A stretch of 64,000 bases of DNA from Acidobacteriota bacterium (GTDB lineage Bacteria; Acidobacteriota; Blastocatellia; Pyrinomonadales; Pyrinomonadaceae): contig JADJOS010000001.1 in NCBI GenBank assembly GCA_016713675.1, positions 620,001 through 684,000 on the forward strand. Direction: 5' to 3'. Of this stretch, positions 27,186 to 37,184 are shown piece after piece (position 1 is the first letter of the stretch; each line of letters opens with the position of its first letter). Both the position numbers and the translations under genes were made by a program. Below the pieces are notes generated by a model. The model made no database searches. It saw only the letters and a list, made by a program, of their open reading frames with translations, and had not been told where the DNA came from.

Positions 27186-28220
27186 ATGACGTCAACTAAT
27201 AAAATTAAGGTTGTATCTTTTTCAGTTTTTACACTGTTTTTGATCGCTTGGGTGGTCACAGGTACGGTCTCACAGGCAAGCGGCGATGTAATTGAAAGCG
27301 ATTCATCGGCCGCCATACTGGCCGCTAATGCGAATCCTGACGATTTCGTAGGCAGCGAGACCTGTAAAGCCTGCCATGAGGACCAATTCAAGAAATTTAA
27401 AAGCACTAAGCACGCTAAATTGCAGGATGTCGCCAGCTGGAAAGACAAGGCTCAAGGCTGCGAATCATGCCACGGGCCCGGCAAACTGCACGTAGAGGGC
27501 GGCGGCGATAAGACAAAGATCATTACGTTCGCCGGCAAGAATTCCAAACAGATCTCGGAGACGTGTCTTGCCTGCCATACCGGCAAAGAAAGCCACAACA
27601 ACTTCCGCCGCGGCGAACATTGGCGCAATGATGTCGGATGTACCGATTGCCACAGTTCCCATGGCTCGTTTGGAAATAATAGGCCAAGCTCGATAACTGA
27701 GATCGGTCAAACGACCGTCCAGAACCCCGGCATCGCAACCGTTGCCATGCTCAAGCAGAGCGAACCGCAGCTGTGTATTGGCTGCCATACCGAAACCAGG
27801 GCGCAATTCAGCAAGCCGTTTCATCACAAGGTGCTCGAAGGCGCGATGAAATGCAGCGACTGCCACAACGCTCACGGCGGATTTGAGTCGAAGCAGACCA
27901 AATTGGCGGTCGGAGCCGATGCTTCGTGTATCAAGTGTCATGGCGACAAACAGGGACCATTCGCATTCGAACATGCTCCGCTTAAGACCGAGGGCTGCTC
28001 TGCATGCCACACACCGCACGGCTCTGCGAATCCAAAAATGTTGTCACGTAATTCCGTTCGACAACTCTGTATGGAGTGCCACAGCGCTATCTCCGCTGAT
28101 TCAGACGGTCCTCCCAATACACCGAGTTTTCATAATCAAACGAATATTCGATTCCTGAACTGTACGGTTTGTCATACAACCGTTCATGGATCAAATGCGA
28201 GCAACAGGTTCTTAAGGTAA
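27186..28220 (+). CDS. decahaem c-type cytochrome, DmsE/MtrA family
   Basis: CGGAGG precedes the ATG. A signal peptide (VVSFSVFTLFLIAWVVTGTV) leads into ten CxxCH motifs: CKACH, CESCH, CLACH, CTDCH, CIGCH, CSDCH, CIKCH, CSACH, CMECH, CTVCH. Ten haems in about 310 mature residues is the DmsE/MtrA pattern: a periplasmic haem wire that inserts into an MtrB-type porin to pass electrons through the outer membrane. The porin gene follows 23 bp downstream, which strongly supports this. Expression is probably controlled by the FNR/CRP-type site at 27089. The final acceptor (metal oxide, DMSO or an extracellular partner) cannot be told. Confidence 0.9.
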   Translation: MTSTNKIKVVSFSVFTLFLIAWVVTGTVSQASGDVIESDSSAAILAANANPDDFVGSETCKACHEDQFKKFKSTKHAKLQDVASWKDKAQGCESCHGPGKLHVEGGGDKTKIITFAGKNSKQISETCLACHTGKESHNNFRRGEHWRNDVGCTDCHSSHGSFGNNRPSSITEIGQTTVQNPGIATVAMLKQSEPQLCIGCHTETRAQFSKPFHHKVLEGAMKCSDCHNAHGGFESKQTKLAVGADASCIKCHGDKQGPFAFEHAPLKTEGCSACHTPHGSANPKMLSRNSVRQLCMECHSAISADSDGPPNTPSFHNQTNIRFLNCTVCHTTVHGSNASNRFLR

Positions 28221-28243
28221 TCGAGAACCTGGAGGAGACGTAT

Positions 28244-30329
28244 ATGCAAGACATTAAAACTATAGAACCCCGCGTGGCCGTTGCCCGTATTATCCGATTC
28301 TTCGGCTCGCTCACACTGGTCATTTTTGCTATTTCACTTTCAGCGGCGGGACAATCGACCAACCCACCACCCGCTGACACAAATGTCACTTGGGAGGATA
28401 CAATGTAACATCCACCACCGAGATCGGCTGGCGCTGGCGCGACCTCGAAGGGAACGAGAATAAATATCGGAGCGACCTGAACTATAAACAAGGCCTGCGT
28501 TCATTTGACACGAACCTCTTGCTTGAGAGCGACAGCGGAAAGGGCAAATATTTCGATTCGTTGCTTATTAGTAATTCTGGTTGGGGTTCAGATCCGCAAG
28601 GATTTACACGTGTCAACGTAGAAAAAACAGGTGTCTACAAATTTAACGGGACAGTCCGCCGTGTTTCTTACTTCAACAACTTGTCGAATCATGCGTTAGG
28701 CCAGCATACATCGAACGCAAAGAATACGATGGGCGATTTCGACTTTACGTTTAGACCCCAGGACGAGAAGATCCGTTACAACTTCGGAATATCGTTCTAT
28801 GATTACAACGGCCCCGGAACTACCAACATTCGTGCGTATAGCGATGAGTTTCAAACTACCCAGTCTACCAACAATAGAGCGACCGATTTCCGATTTGGGG
28901 TCGAGGGCAAACTCTTTGGTTTCAATTACGGTCTTACTCAAGGCGTCAGGATATTCCGCGACCGTTCGGCCTACGAGATCACTGACCTCAACCTGGGAAA
29001 CAACCCGACGAACAACGCAAGACTAACTTCGTTTCGCCGATACTTCCCAACCGACGGAAATTCATATTTCACATCAGCTAATCTTCAGAGAACGTTTGCT
29101 AAAAAGCTCGATTTTTCGGGCAAGATTTATATACTCAACACTCGCAGCAATATGACGATGATCGAGATAATGAGTGGCAGGGACAGCAGCAACAATTTCG
29201 TCGATCTCGCTAGGTTCGATATCTATGCGTTGAACAAGCGACTGCAGAAGCGCGGCGATATCGGGCTGACATATAACTTTAACGAAAAATTCCGTATCTC
29301 AAATACATTCTCGTTCGACGACTTTGACGTAAACGGCGGCGAATCACTTGAGGAAGCTTTATTACGCCGCAACGCGGCGGGGAACCCATTGGCGACTAGT
29401 ATTGTCCGTTCCAGAGCTTATCGTGTAAACTCCTACACGCGTTATGTCAATACTATCGAGGGTGATTATCAGTTCAACAATTCCATCGCAGGACATGTTG
29501 GTTATCGGTATACAAATCGAAGCGTGGATGTAATTGGATATGATGCAACTCTGACATCAGCTCCGTCTGCAACCAACCCAAATATTATTCTTGAAAGCGA
29601 GAAGAATAGCACTCATACCTTGATCGCTGGTATGAAGATCAAACCGATCAAAATTGGGTGATATTCTGGGATGTTGAACACGGTACGGCCGATAACGTCT
29701 TTACACGGCTTGAAAATTACGAATTCACCAATTTCCGTGCTCGCACACGCATAACAGTCGATAAGTTTGCATTTAATGCGTCCGCGATCTCCAAGGACAA
29801 TTCGAATCCATCCGAGACTGCGACGATTCCGCCGCTCGACTTCGGAACTCAGATCAAGTCCCGAACTTATTCCGGTTCTCTTGATTTCGATCCGATCGAT
29901 CAGCTGTCCATCAATGCAGGTTATACTTATAGACATATCACAGCTAACACCCCGATCAGGGTGCCGATCACTGGTGGAATTGTTCTTGGCTTTAGTCAGT
30001 ATTTTGTCCGCGACAATTTTGCAAATATTGATGTGTCAGCAAAACCGCATAAGCGAGTCTCGTTCTTCGGAAGCTACCGTATCAATCTTGACCGTGGCCA
30101 GGGCACACGATTCTCAGCTTTGCCGCAGTTCATCATCTCGTCGTATCCGATGAAAATGGATTCACCGGAATTCCGCATCGCTTTCCGCATCACGCGAAAT
30201 GTCGATTGGAACGTCGGCTATCAGTATTTCAAGTACCGCGACGACCAAACTCTAACTCAGAACTACAAGGCTCACCTGCCGTACACGTCTCTCCGGATCT
30301 ACTTCGGAGGCCGTGCGGCCGACCGTTAA
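28244..30329 (+). pseudogene. MtrB/PioB-like outer-membrane porin gene, two single-base frameshifts
   Basis: GGAGGAGA precedes the ATG and a signal peptide ends at SAAGQ. The gene is read in three frames. Frame one ends TNVTWEDTM, and inserting one G in the run at 28392-28394 joins it to GGYNVTSTTEIGWRWRDLEG. Frame two ends at 29661, and inserting one A in the run at 29650-29653 gives KNWVIFWDVEHGTADN. The repaired protein of about 695 residues is a long beta barrel of alternating amphipathic strands with aromatic girdles (VGYRYTNRSVDVIG, SLRIYFGG at the end), the size of MtrB/DmsF. It would sheath the decahaem cytochrome. Both lesions are in homopolymers, so sequencing error is as likely as inactivation. 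Confidence 0.82.
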
Positions 30330-30353
30330 TTGCACATAACCCTCCACCAAACT

Positions 30354-30388
30354 AAAACGCCGGTGCGACCAGCACACCGGCGTTTTTC
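30354..30388 (+). terminator. rho-independent terminator after the porin gene
   Basis: Stem AACGCCGGTG / CACCGGCGTT, 9-nt loop and a T-rich tail. Confidence 0.9.
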
Positions 30389-30712
30389 GTTTTTCATATA
30401 TCAATTTATCTATATTGTGTATAATTCCGCAATGCTGATCAAAATTGCTTCCGAAGGGAAGCTGTCTCTTAAGGTCGGGATCTCGTCCATTCTTTAATAG
30501 CGTTATGTGGCAAACGCATGTCATGGAGCGTTCGAACTGAATCATCGCATGCACATGAGCCCCAGTTTGGTCATTGTGGCATGGAAACACAGGCGATTCG
30601 ATGTCGAGATCGGAATTTGAGACTTTGAAATGCCTTTGTGACTGACATCACAGTGACATAGGCTGGGGACGCGGTACGCTGAGTTAACGGCATTCGTTAT
30701 TGGTACAATTCG
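30389..30712. other. regulatory intergenic region before the CbcL-like gene
   Basis: No gene. Apart from the CRP/FNR-type site at 30637-30652 I see no clear -10/-35 pair. Confidence 0.5.
30637..30652. promoter_or_regulatory. perfect CRP/FNR-type site upstream of the CbcL-like gene
   Basis: TGTGACTGACATCACA matches TGTGA-N6-TCACA exactly, centred about 68 bp before the start at 30713. An adjacent GTGACATAG adds another half site. Confidence 0.75.
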
Positions 30713-32659
30713 ATGGGAACACATCTAAAAACCGCAGTCATACTACTTTTTTTGGCGATTGGGACAAGTTTCTATTTTTATCAATCCCTAACCTCTAGCG
30801 CTCAGAATGCACCTGGAACGTACCTCACTGCTAATCAGCAGGCAGATCAATTTCCGACAAATATAAATCTTGACTGTGCAGGCTGTCACGGTCCGGGCAA
30901 GACAATTCCAAATTTAGCCGGCGAGCAGTTTCATAAGGATGCCCACGGCGCGATGGAACAGAGCATTCACGCCAAGATAGGCCCCAACGGCACTCCTGTC
31001 GCTTCGTGCAAAGCGTGCCACACTGTCAACGGAGATATGACCACGGCATTGCCGGCCGAGAATCCGCAGTCGACTGTCAATCGTGCGAATATGACACAAA
31101 CCTGCGGTGCGTGCCACAAAGAGGCGGTTAATTCGTTTCACCATAGCATTCACGGAAGCCGAAGTGAAAGCGGCAATACCAAGGCTGCGACCTGCGCCGA
31201 TTGTCATGGGTCACATAGTATCTTGCCGGTCAAGGCAGGTGATTCGGCGATGAATCGCGCAAATGCCGAACTGATGTGTGCAAAGTGCCATACGCAAAAC
31301 GTAGCGGATTATGACCTCAGCAGCCACGGCCAGTCGTTCAAACAAGGAAACGCCAAAGCACCGACCTGCACTTCTTGCCATACCGCCGTTTCGCATCTTG
31401 ATGCGCCGCTTTCGCGTCGTGACTTCAACATGCAGATGGTGAATAACTGCAGTTCCTGTCATTCAAAGCAGGCTCCTAGCTACCGCGACACATTTCACGG
31501 TCAGGCGACCGCTTTGGACTTTAAGCTAGCAGCCACTTGTGCCGATTGTCATACGCCGCATAAAAACCTGCCGGCGAGCAACCCGATGTCGTCTGTTCAT
31601 AAGGACAATCTGGTTCAGACTTGCTCCGCTTGTCATACGAGTGTAAATACGAACTTCGTAATGTACAGTCCGCATCCGGAACCGAATGACCCGGAAAAAT
31701 CGGCGCTCGTCTATTATGTAAGCCATTTTATGGAATGGCTGCTGCTTGGTGTTTTTAGCTTCTTTGGCATCCATACGCTGCTTTGGATCCAGCGGTCGAT
31801 AATTGCTTACATTAGTGAGAAGCACGAAAAGTCTCCGGATGATGACATTTATGTTGTCCGATTTGCCAAGGTGCACAGATTTACGCATTTATTGATCGTT
31901 ATCAGTTTTATCTTGCTCGCCGCTACCGGTTTGCCGCTAATGTACTACTACACAAGTTGGGGACGGGCTCTGGAGCAATTAGGAGGCGGCCTTGAGGTAA
32001 CTCGTCTTGTACACCGAATATGTGCGGTAATTACGCTTGTTTACGCGCTGATTCACATCGTCTATGTTTTTCGAAAAGCGGTTCTCGAGAAGAAATACTC
32101 GATACTTTATGGGCCCGATTCGATGGTGCCGCGTGTGCAGGACATTTACGATCTTTGGAATATGGTTCGCTGGTTCTTCTATCTCGGACCTCGGCCTAAG
32201 CTCGATAGATGGACATATTGGGAGAAATTCGATTATTTCGCGGTATTTTGGGGTGTTCCGGTTATCGGGATCTCAGGGCTGATGCTTTGGTTTCCGACGC
32301 TGGTAACGGAATTGTTGCCCGGCGTGACTCTAAATTTGGCAATGATCATCCATGGCGAAGAAGCGCTGTTGGCGACCGCCTTTATCTTTGCTTTCCATTT
32401 CTTCCATAACCACCTGCGTCCTGAGAATTTCCCAATGGACACCGTGATCTTTACCGGAAAAATGACCTTATCCCGATTTAAGGAAGAGCGTTCGGTTGAA
32501 TATGAGCGTCTGGTCAGCGAGGGCAAACTCGATACGGTCCTCACCGACCCGCCAAGTCGATCTGCCCGGATCGCGTCAAAGATATTTGGATTTGCCGCTT
32601 ATATTTCGGGGTTGATAATGGTCGTCGCGATCTTCGTCACATTGTTGTCTAGACACTGA
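30713..32659 (+). CDS. CbcL-like fusion: nine-haem cytochrome c plus membrane dihaem cytochrome b
   Basis: After an N-terminal membrane segment, residues about 50-310 hold nine CxxCH motifs (CAGCH, CKACH, CGACH, CADCH, CAKCH, CTSCH, CSSCH, CADCH, CSACH). From residue about 340 come five or six hydrophobic helices of the FdnI/HydC cytochrome b type with candidate haem-b histidines in RFTHLL, RLVHRI, IHGEE and FHFFHNH. This order and the count of nine equal those described for Geobacter CbcL, an inner-membrane quinol oxidase for low-potential extracellular respiration. It would take electrons from the quinol pool and hand them to periplasmic cytochromes. The gene stands alone, with its own upstream site and terminator. 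Confidence 0.88.
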   Translation: MGTHLKTAVILLFLAIGTSFYFYQSLTSSAQNAPGTYLTANQQADQFPTNINLDCAGCHGPGKTIPNLAGEQFHKDAHGAMEQSIHAKIGPNGTPVASCKACHTVNGDMTTALPAENPQSTVNRANMTQTCGACHKEAVNSFHHSIHGSRSESGNTKAATCADCHGSHSILPVKAGDSAMNRANAELMCAKCHTQNVADYDLSSHGQSFKQGNAKAPTCTSCHTAVSHLDAPLSRRDFNMQMVNNCSSCHSKQAPSYRDTFHGQATALDFKLAATCADCHTPHKNLPASNPMSSVHKDNLVQTCSACHTSVNTNFVMYSPHPEPNDPEKSALVYYVSHFMEWLLLGVFSFFGIHTLLWIQRSIIAYISEKHEKSPDDDIYVVRFAKVHRFTHLLIVISFILLAATGLPLMYYYTSWGRALEQLGGGLEVTRLVHRICAVITLVYALIHIVYVFRKAVLEKKYSILYGPDSMVPRVQDIYDLWNMVRWFFYLGPRPKLDRWTYWEKFDYFAVFWGVPVIGISGLMLWFPTLVTELLPGVTLNLAMIIHGEEALLATAFIFAFHFFHNHLRPENFPMDTVIFTGKMTLSRFKEERSVEYERLVSEGKLDTVLTDPPSRSARIASKIFGFAAYISGLIMVVAIFVTLLSRH

Positions 32660-32685
32660 TCAATTGATCGACCTCAGTAAAAACT

Positions 32686-32719
32686 AACGCCCGGAAAACT
32701 AATGTCTTCCGGGCGTTTT
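32686..32719 (+). terminator. rho-independent terminator
   Basis: Eleven-base-pair stem AACGCCCGGAA / TTCCGGGCGTT, about 10-nt loop, ending in TTTT. Confidence 0.9.
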
Positions 32720-32786
32720 CAAATTTTCTTGCTATCAAATTTTCTTGCTATGAAATGTCTCGAAGGACCTGTTTTGTTAATTCCGG

Positions 32787-34391
32787 CTATTTCGTATGAC
32801 ACACCGCACACTGAAATTTCGAAATGTCCCCCAGATCGATCGGATGCTTGAATTTCTGATCAGGTCGATGGCACGAGTCACATTTCCTTTCGGCAAGTGC
32901 GCCAAGATCGACCGGATGCCGGAACGGCCCGGTCTTTACGTTCTGTTCCGGCGGCAATTTTGAATCATAGATCACGGTGTGACATACATTACAGTCGTTT
33001 GTAATGACCTTGCCGGTCTTGCTGACATGCTGGCCGTCATGGCAACGGAAGCATCCCTGTGAATTGAGATGGCCGGCATTGTTTGGATGCGTCTGCCAAT
33101 TTGTCTTCATCTCGGGGAAGAAGTAGTTCTGAAATATCCGCTGTAATTCTTCGACAGACTTCTTGATCACATCTTGTCTTTGTGCAAAGACCTCTTTGTG
33201 ATTTGTTCGGTAAAATTCGGTGATGTTCGACTCGATCGAACTTAGAGCTTCAGTTGTCGTTTCGTAATTCCCTGTAAGTGCTGCAACCGATTGTCGCTTA
33301 AGAAAAGGTATTGACGGATCAAGAGTGCCTGCCGCAAATGCTTCGTCAACGGCATCATCCGGCGGAAGATATTTGTGTGCCGGACGGTTATGACAGTCCA
33401 CACAGTCCATCTTACGTTTGACCGCAGTAGCGACCTTGTTCTCCGGCAGCGGATTATTTCGATCGTAATACTCGGTCACATTACCATCCCTATCCTTGAT
33501 GCTGACCCAAGGTATTACCTGCCGCTGTTCGTCAGTATTGATATATGTGACCTCGTTGGCAATATTCATATGCCAATGAATACCGGTCACCTGGCCCGCG
33601 GCCGTGCTACCGCCCCCGACATTGAGGAGCATGCGAGTCTGATGGAGGGTGTTCTTTTCGTCGTCGCCGTACCGGTTGAATACCTTCATCTGAGCACCGA
33701 AGAATTTTTCGGGCCAATGGCATTGCTCGCAGGTATCCGGTGCAGGACGCAAATTATGGACCGGTGTCGTGATCGGCCGTGAATATTTATTGAAGGTGAC
33801 GGAATAGAGCTGATACGCTCCGGACAATTTTGACCGCACGTACCAGTCCGCTCCAGACCCGACATGACAGTCAACACAGCGAACACGGGCGTGAGCCCCT
33901 GCCTTATATGCCATAAACTCCGGCTTCATCACTGTGTGGCAGGTCTCACCGCAGAACACTACGGATTCGGAATATTCAAATGCCTTGTAACTGCCGAATG
34001 CACTCACCGCAATAAACATGAGAGTTCCAACGAGAAACACCATGAAGGAACGTCGCGTATGCGGATTATTGAGGTCGAGCATCGGATAGGCAAGAACGTC
34101 ATCGGGCGTCTTCTTTCGCCGTCTACGCCGTTCAACGATCATCCCGACTATCGCCACAAATATCCCGAACATCATTATTGACGGCAGGATAATGTAGGTG
34201 AGAATACCTATGTAGGCGTTCTCGGAGGTAGCTGTTATCTCGATCAAAAACAGAAGCAAGTCGCTGGTGACTGCCGATACAATTATCGCCATACCGACGA
34301 AACTAATGTAGTTGCGGAGTAAACTCGGCGTCCGCATTTTCGGCTGTTCCTCGTTCTCGGGCACTTCGTTGATATTTTCGTCGTCTGCCAT
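32787..34391 (-). CDS. ImcH-like NapC/NirT-family multihaem cytochrome
   Basis: Start at 34391 has AGGTGG upstream; a GTG at 34400 is in frame. Counted from that GTG, three membrane helices lie at residues about 30-53, 62-90 and 117-140, followed by a NapC/NirT domain: CGETCH (150-155, a CxxxCH motif) and the HTVMKPEFMAYKAGAHARVR segment typical of the family. Further motifs are CVDCH, CEQCH, CVDCH, CFRCH, CNVCH, CDSCH and CAVCH, giving eight possible haems. Geobacter ImcH, a quinol-oxidising NapC-type protein for high-potential extracellular acceptors, has a similar plan. It is downstream of a monohaem cytochrome gene. A nitrite- or other reductase-linked role is the alternative. Confidence 0.82.
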   Translation of the reverse strand: MADDENINEVPENEEQPKMRTPSLLRNYISFVGMAIIVSAVTSDLLLFLIEITATSENAYIGILTYIILPSIMMFGIFVAIVGMIVERRRRRKKTPDDVLAYPMLDLNNPHTRRSFMVFLVGTLMFIAVSAFGSYKAFEYSESVVFCGETCHTVMKPEFMAYKAGAHARVRCVDCHVGSGADWYVRSKLSGAYQLYSVTFNKYSRPITTPVHNLRPAPDTCEQCHWPEKFFGAQMKVFNRYGDDEKNTLHQTRMLLNVGGGSTAAGQVTGIHWHMNIANEVTYINTDEQRQVIPWVSIKDRDGNVTEYYDRNNPLPENKVATAVKRKMDCVDCHNRPAHKYLPPDDAVDEAFAAGTLDPSIPFLKRQSVAALTGNYETTTEALSSIESNITEFYRTNHKEVFAQRQDVIKKSVEELQRIFQNYFFPEMKTNWQTHPNNAGHLNSQGCFRCHDGQHVSKTGKVITNDCNVCHTVIYDSKLPPEQNVKTGPFRHPVDLGALAERKCDSCHRPDQKFKHPIDLGDISKFQCAVCHTK

Positions 34392-34497
34392 AATACCCAC
34401 CTGATACCAATATTTCGACTCTTATATAGGTCAAGGCCGCCCGCTTTCGCGACGGCGGCCATGGCTCTAAAAGGAGCTCGGACCGATCATCGATCAA

Positions 34498-34839
34498 TTA
34501 ACTTGCCGGCTTCAGCGTTCTCATATACGCTGCCAAAGCCTTTGCCGTCTCTTCCGTCATTCCCTTGGCTTCAAATCCGGGCATAAAGGGCGGCTTCTCG
34601 CCTTTCTGACCTTTTAGGATCGCCTGAACGTGATGCTCGTCAGTTTTTGCCGGATCATAATACTTACTCGCCGTTGCGGTATGGCACATTGCACATTTTG
34701 CTTTGTATTCAACTGCCGGATCGTCCGGAACGAAAGCCGCCACTTTGGCGGGAGCCGCATTAAATACCGCCAAAAGTAATAGAGGAAAAGCTAAAAATAA
34801 AATTGCGAAAAACTTAATTTGATTGGTTCTCATGTTCAA
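34498..34839 (-). CDS. small monohaem cytochrome c
   Basis: The 113-residue protein has a signal peptide (IKFFAILFLAFPLLLLAVFN) and one CAMCH motif in EYKAKCAMCHTATASKYYDP, with a distal methionine in FMPGFEAKGMTEETAKALAA, the class I cytochrome c pattern. It precedes the ImcH-like gene by about 100 bp on the same strand and could shuttle electrons from it through the periplasm. Confidence 0.88.
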   Translation of the reverse strand: MNMRTNQIKFFAILFLAFPLLLLAVFNAAPAKVAAFVPDDPAVEYKAKCAMCHTATASKYYDPAKTDEHHVQAILKGQKGEKPPFMPGFEAKGMTEETAKALAAYMRTLKPAS

Positions 34840-35037
34840 CTCCTGAAATTAGACTTTCGAATCGGCTAAAATACAAATCATCGATTCGCCGCTATCAGGT
34901 ATTGCAAAGGGCGTGCCATGCCCTCAGAGACACAATGATAGGTATTTGCTTAACAATGCCTTAGCTGTTCCGCCAGTATAAGTACCTCAAAACCGATAAT
35001 CTTCGCGGAGAACGCGAAATTTTACGCACCGTATGCG

Positions 35038-35916
35038 TCAGAACTTGAAAGTCTTACCTTCGTGGCACCGCTTACAGTTATTGAAATCGCCCGGCCCGAA
35101 TGCCCTCTTGTTGTTGTGGCAAGCTGCACAGCTTGGCGTTCCCGCGGGAGCAAAGTGCATCGACGCCAACGGAGCAGACACTTGTCGTCCTCTCGCTGCG
35201 CCGGCTCGGACCGTATGACAGCTTGCGCAGTTAAGTTTCCCTGTTCGTCCATGTTCCTGATGGCTAAAATTCAGCGAAAAAGCCTTGGCCGACTCAGATG
35301 TTCGTACAGGTCTTCCCGGTTCATGACACGTGGAGCACGAACCGATATTCTTGCCGCCAATTTCCGTATTCGGACCGTGACACTGGAAACACGAATTGTG
35401 AGCCGATGCTCCGGACGGGATCGACAACGCAACGCCCCGCCTCGAAGGTTTGTGACAGGTTGCACAATTCGTCTGGCGGAGGTGACGGCCGTGATCGAAC
35501 TTGATATTGAAACTGCGAAGCCGCGGAAACGCCTTAACGGCTACTGATCCGGGGTTGTGACAGATAAGACACATCGGACTCGTGTTGCTGGAAAATTGCT
35601 CCACGTGACAGCCCGCACACGGCGAATGTCCAACGGACCTTTTTAGCGTTGGAGATTTGCCGTCCCTATTGTGGCAAAGCAGGCAAGGGAGCCGTGAATG
35701 GGCCTCGTTTGCGTGCCTGAACTTGGAATAATCTTGATTTTCCGGAGCCTCTTCGACAACATCGCCCGGCACGATCGAATCGTCCGCAGCGGAGGTTCTC
35801 GGGAACATCGTGAATGCGGCGGCGAATACAGAAATGAAGAGCACCATTACAGCTGTTTCCAGATATTTGGTGCGAGCAGGCTTATTTACAATTTGCTTGG
35901 GCGGTTTTATGGTCAT
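35038..35916 (-). CDS. nine-haem c-type cytochrome
   Basis: A single N-terminal helix (LETAVMVLFISVFAAAFTMF) is followed by nine CxxCH motifs: CLLCH, CAGCH, CLICH, CATCH, CFQCH, CSTCH, CASCH, CAACH, CKRCH, with scattered distal histidines (KFDHGRH, NFSHQEHG). The start codon overlaps the stop of the upstream nine-haem gene as ATGA, so the two are translationally coupled. It is probably a periplasmic or membrane-anchored electron carrier; it matches cytochrome c3/c7-like proteins only loosely. Confidence 0.85.
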   Translation of the reverse strand: MTIKPPKQIVNKPARTKYLETAVMVLFISVFAAAFTMFPRTSAADDSIVPGDVVEEAPENQDYSKFRHANEAHSRLPCLLCHNRDGKSPTLKRSVGHSPCAGCHVEQFSSNTSPMCLICHNPGSVAVKAFPRLRSFNIKFDHGRHLRQTNCATCHKPSRRGVALSIPSGASAHNSCFQCHGPNTEIGGKNIGSCSTCHEPGRPVRTSESAKAFSLNFSHQEHGRTGKLNCASCHTVRAGAARGRQVSAPLASMHFAPAGTPSCAACHNNKRAFGPGDFNNCKRCHEGKTFKF

Positions 35917-37103
35917 TTGCCGGCCTCCGCCAATGCTTTCGTATGCGATTCAGGGATCGGTAGTTTCCCGAACGATGTGTGACACTTGACACATTGGAAT
36001 GCGGGACTTGCTTTCCGCTGATCTGCCTCATAGTTCAGTGCCCCGCCGTCGCCCGCCGTCGCAGTCACATGGCATGTAGCACAAGATGCAATGCTCACCC
36101 GCATAGTTTTTGGGTCAGCCGTATTCATTGTGCTTACGTTGTGGCAGGTCGAACAACTCAACTCGGTGTGGGCAAAGAAATCGTGAGCAAACTTACCAGA
36201 AGAATCTCGCCGACGCCAAGATTGCATTATCAGTTTGTCCTCGATCTTCATCGGTTCCGCGAGTTTTGCATCGAAGTCGGCCGCAGCGAAGACCGGTTTT
36301 ATTTTGTGGCAGGTCGCACAGTCGGTCGGAGCTGGAAGCATCCCCGAATCAGCCGAATGACAGGTAAAGCAAGTCGTGTGGCCCAGCGGGGCTGATTTGA
36401 ACGTCCCTTTCTTAAGCCAGAATCCGTCACCTAGTTTCGCCGGCGGCGGCGTAAAATATTCCTCGGCCGAATCGCCTTGCGGACTTAGCGTTTTATGGCA
36501 AACTGAACAACTCTCTTCTCCGGCCCGCATGATTCCTTTCCTGATAAACGAGGCATTCGTAAACGGACCAGAATTTGATCGCCGGATAGAAACGATCTCG
36601 ATGTGTTTGTCATGAGGAAATCCAATAACGAAATCTGATTCCGCATTTTTCCCCTTTGGCGACCGGTCAAAGACCTCACGCGGGTTTGGGAAAGGGTGTC
36701 TCAAGCTATTTCGCGGAGATGGAGCGACGTGGCAGATCGAGCAGATCGCAGGCCTTGCACCTTTGAAGAACTGCTGCTTGTGACAATTCAAACAGGATTC
36801 GTGCTTCGGATATTCAGTGATATCAGGAAATGCATCGGCAGCTGTTCGTACGGTCTTCCAGTTTTCTGACGGAAACTTATGGCAGGTGGTGCAATCGAGC
36901 TTGTGAGCTTTCGTGTCGTGCGGGAATTCAGAATATTTCACCTTTCTAGGCGTTGCTTTTGGTTTAGGCGTCGGTTTTGGCGAAACAATGGATCCGGCTG
37001 CAACGACGCTGGGTTCGGCGAAATAAGCAGCCGAGGCAAAGACGCACAATATCAATGTCGCGACGGCGATCCGGCTTTTCGTTTTATTACTAATTGATCC
37101 CAT
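35913..37103 (-). CDS. nine-haem c-type cytochrome, periplasmic
   Basis: Signal peptide (IAVATLILCVFASAAYFAEP), a proline/lysine-rich linker (SPKPTPKPKATPRKVKYSEF) and nine CxxCH motifs (CTTCH, CLNCH, CSICH, CSVCH, CFTCH, CATCH, CSTCH, CATCH, CVKCH) with partner histidines such as FPHDTKAH and FPHDKH; the FPHxxH pattern is common in cytochrome c7/c3-type domains. First gene of a two-gene operon with the other nine-haem cytochrome. A perfect CRP/FNR-type site lies 50 bp upstream in the divergent region shared with the ResB-type gene. Confidence 0.87.
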   Translation of the reverse strand: MGSISNKTKSRIAVATLILCVFASAAYFAEPSVVAAGSIVSPKPTPKPKATPRKVKYSEFPHDTKAHKLDCTTCHKFPSENWKTVRTAADAFPDITEYPKHESCLNCHKQQFFKGARPAICSICHVAPSPRNSLRHPFPNPREVFDRSPKGKNAESDFVIGFPHDKHIEIVSIRRSNSGPFTNASFIRKGIMRAGEESCSVCHKTLSPQGDSAEEYFTPPPAKLGDGFWLKKGTFKSAPLGHTTCFTCHSADSGMLPAPTDCATCHKIKPVFAAADFDAKLAEPMKIEDKLIMQSWRRRDSSGKFAHDFFAHTELSCSTCHNVSTMNTADPKTMRVSIASCATCHVTATAGDGGALNYEADQRKASPAFQCVKCHTSFGKLPIPESHTKALAEAGK

Positions 37104-37152
37104 CGTGCGCTAATCTCTCGTTGCTAGTATATTTGAAATACGCGGGGGGTAA

Positions 37153-37168
37153 TGTGACCATTATCACA
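37153..37168. promoter_or_regulatory. perfect CRP/FNR-type site between divergent cytochrome and maturation genes
   Basis: TGTGACCATTATCACA matches TGTGA-N6-TCACA exactly. It is 50 bp from the start of the minus-strand cytochrome operon (37103) and about 210 bp from the plus-strand gene at 37374. Confidence 0.75.
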
Positions 37169-37184
37169 CGGAAATGGTAAGTTT

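Noticed and set aside
30252..30590. 112-codon minus-strand frame after the porin gene
   Set aside because: Crosses the porin 3' end and its terminator; no ribosome site or family features.
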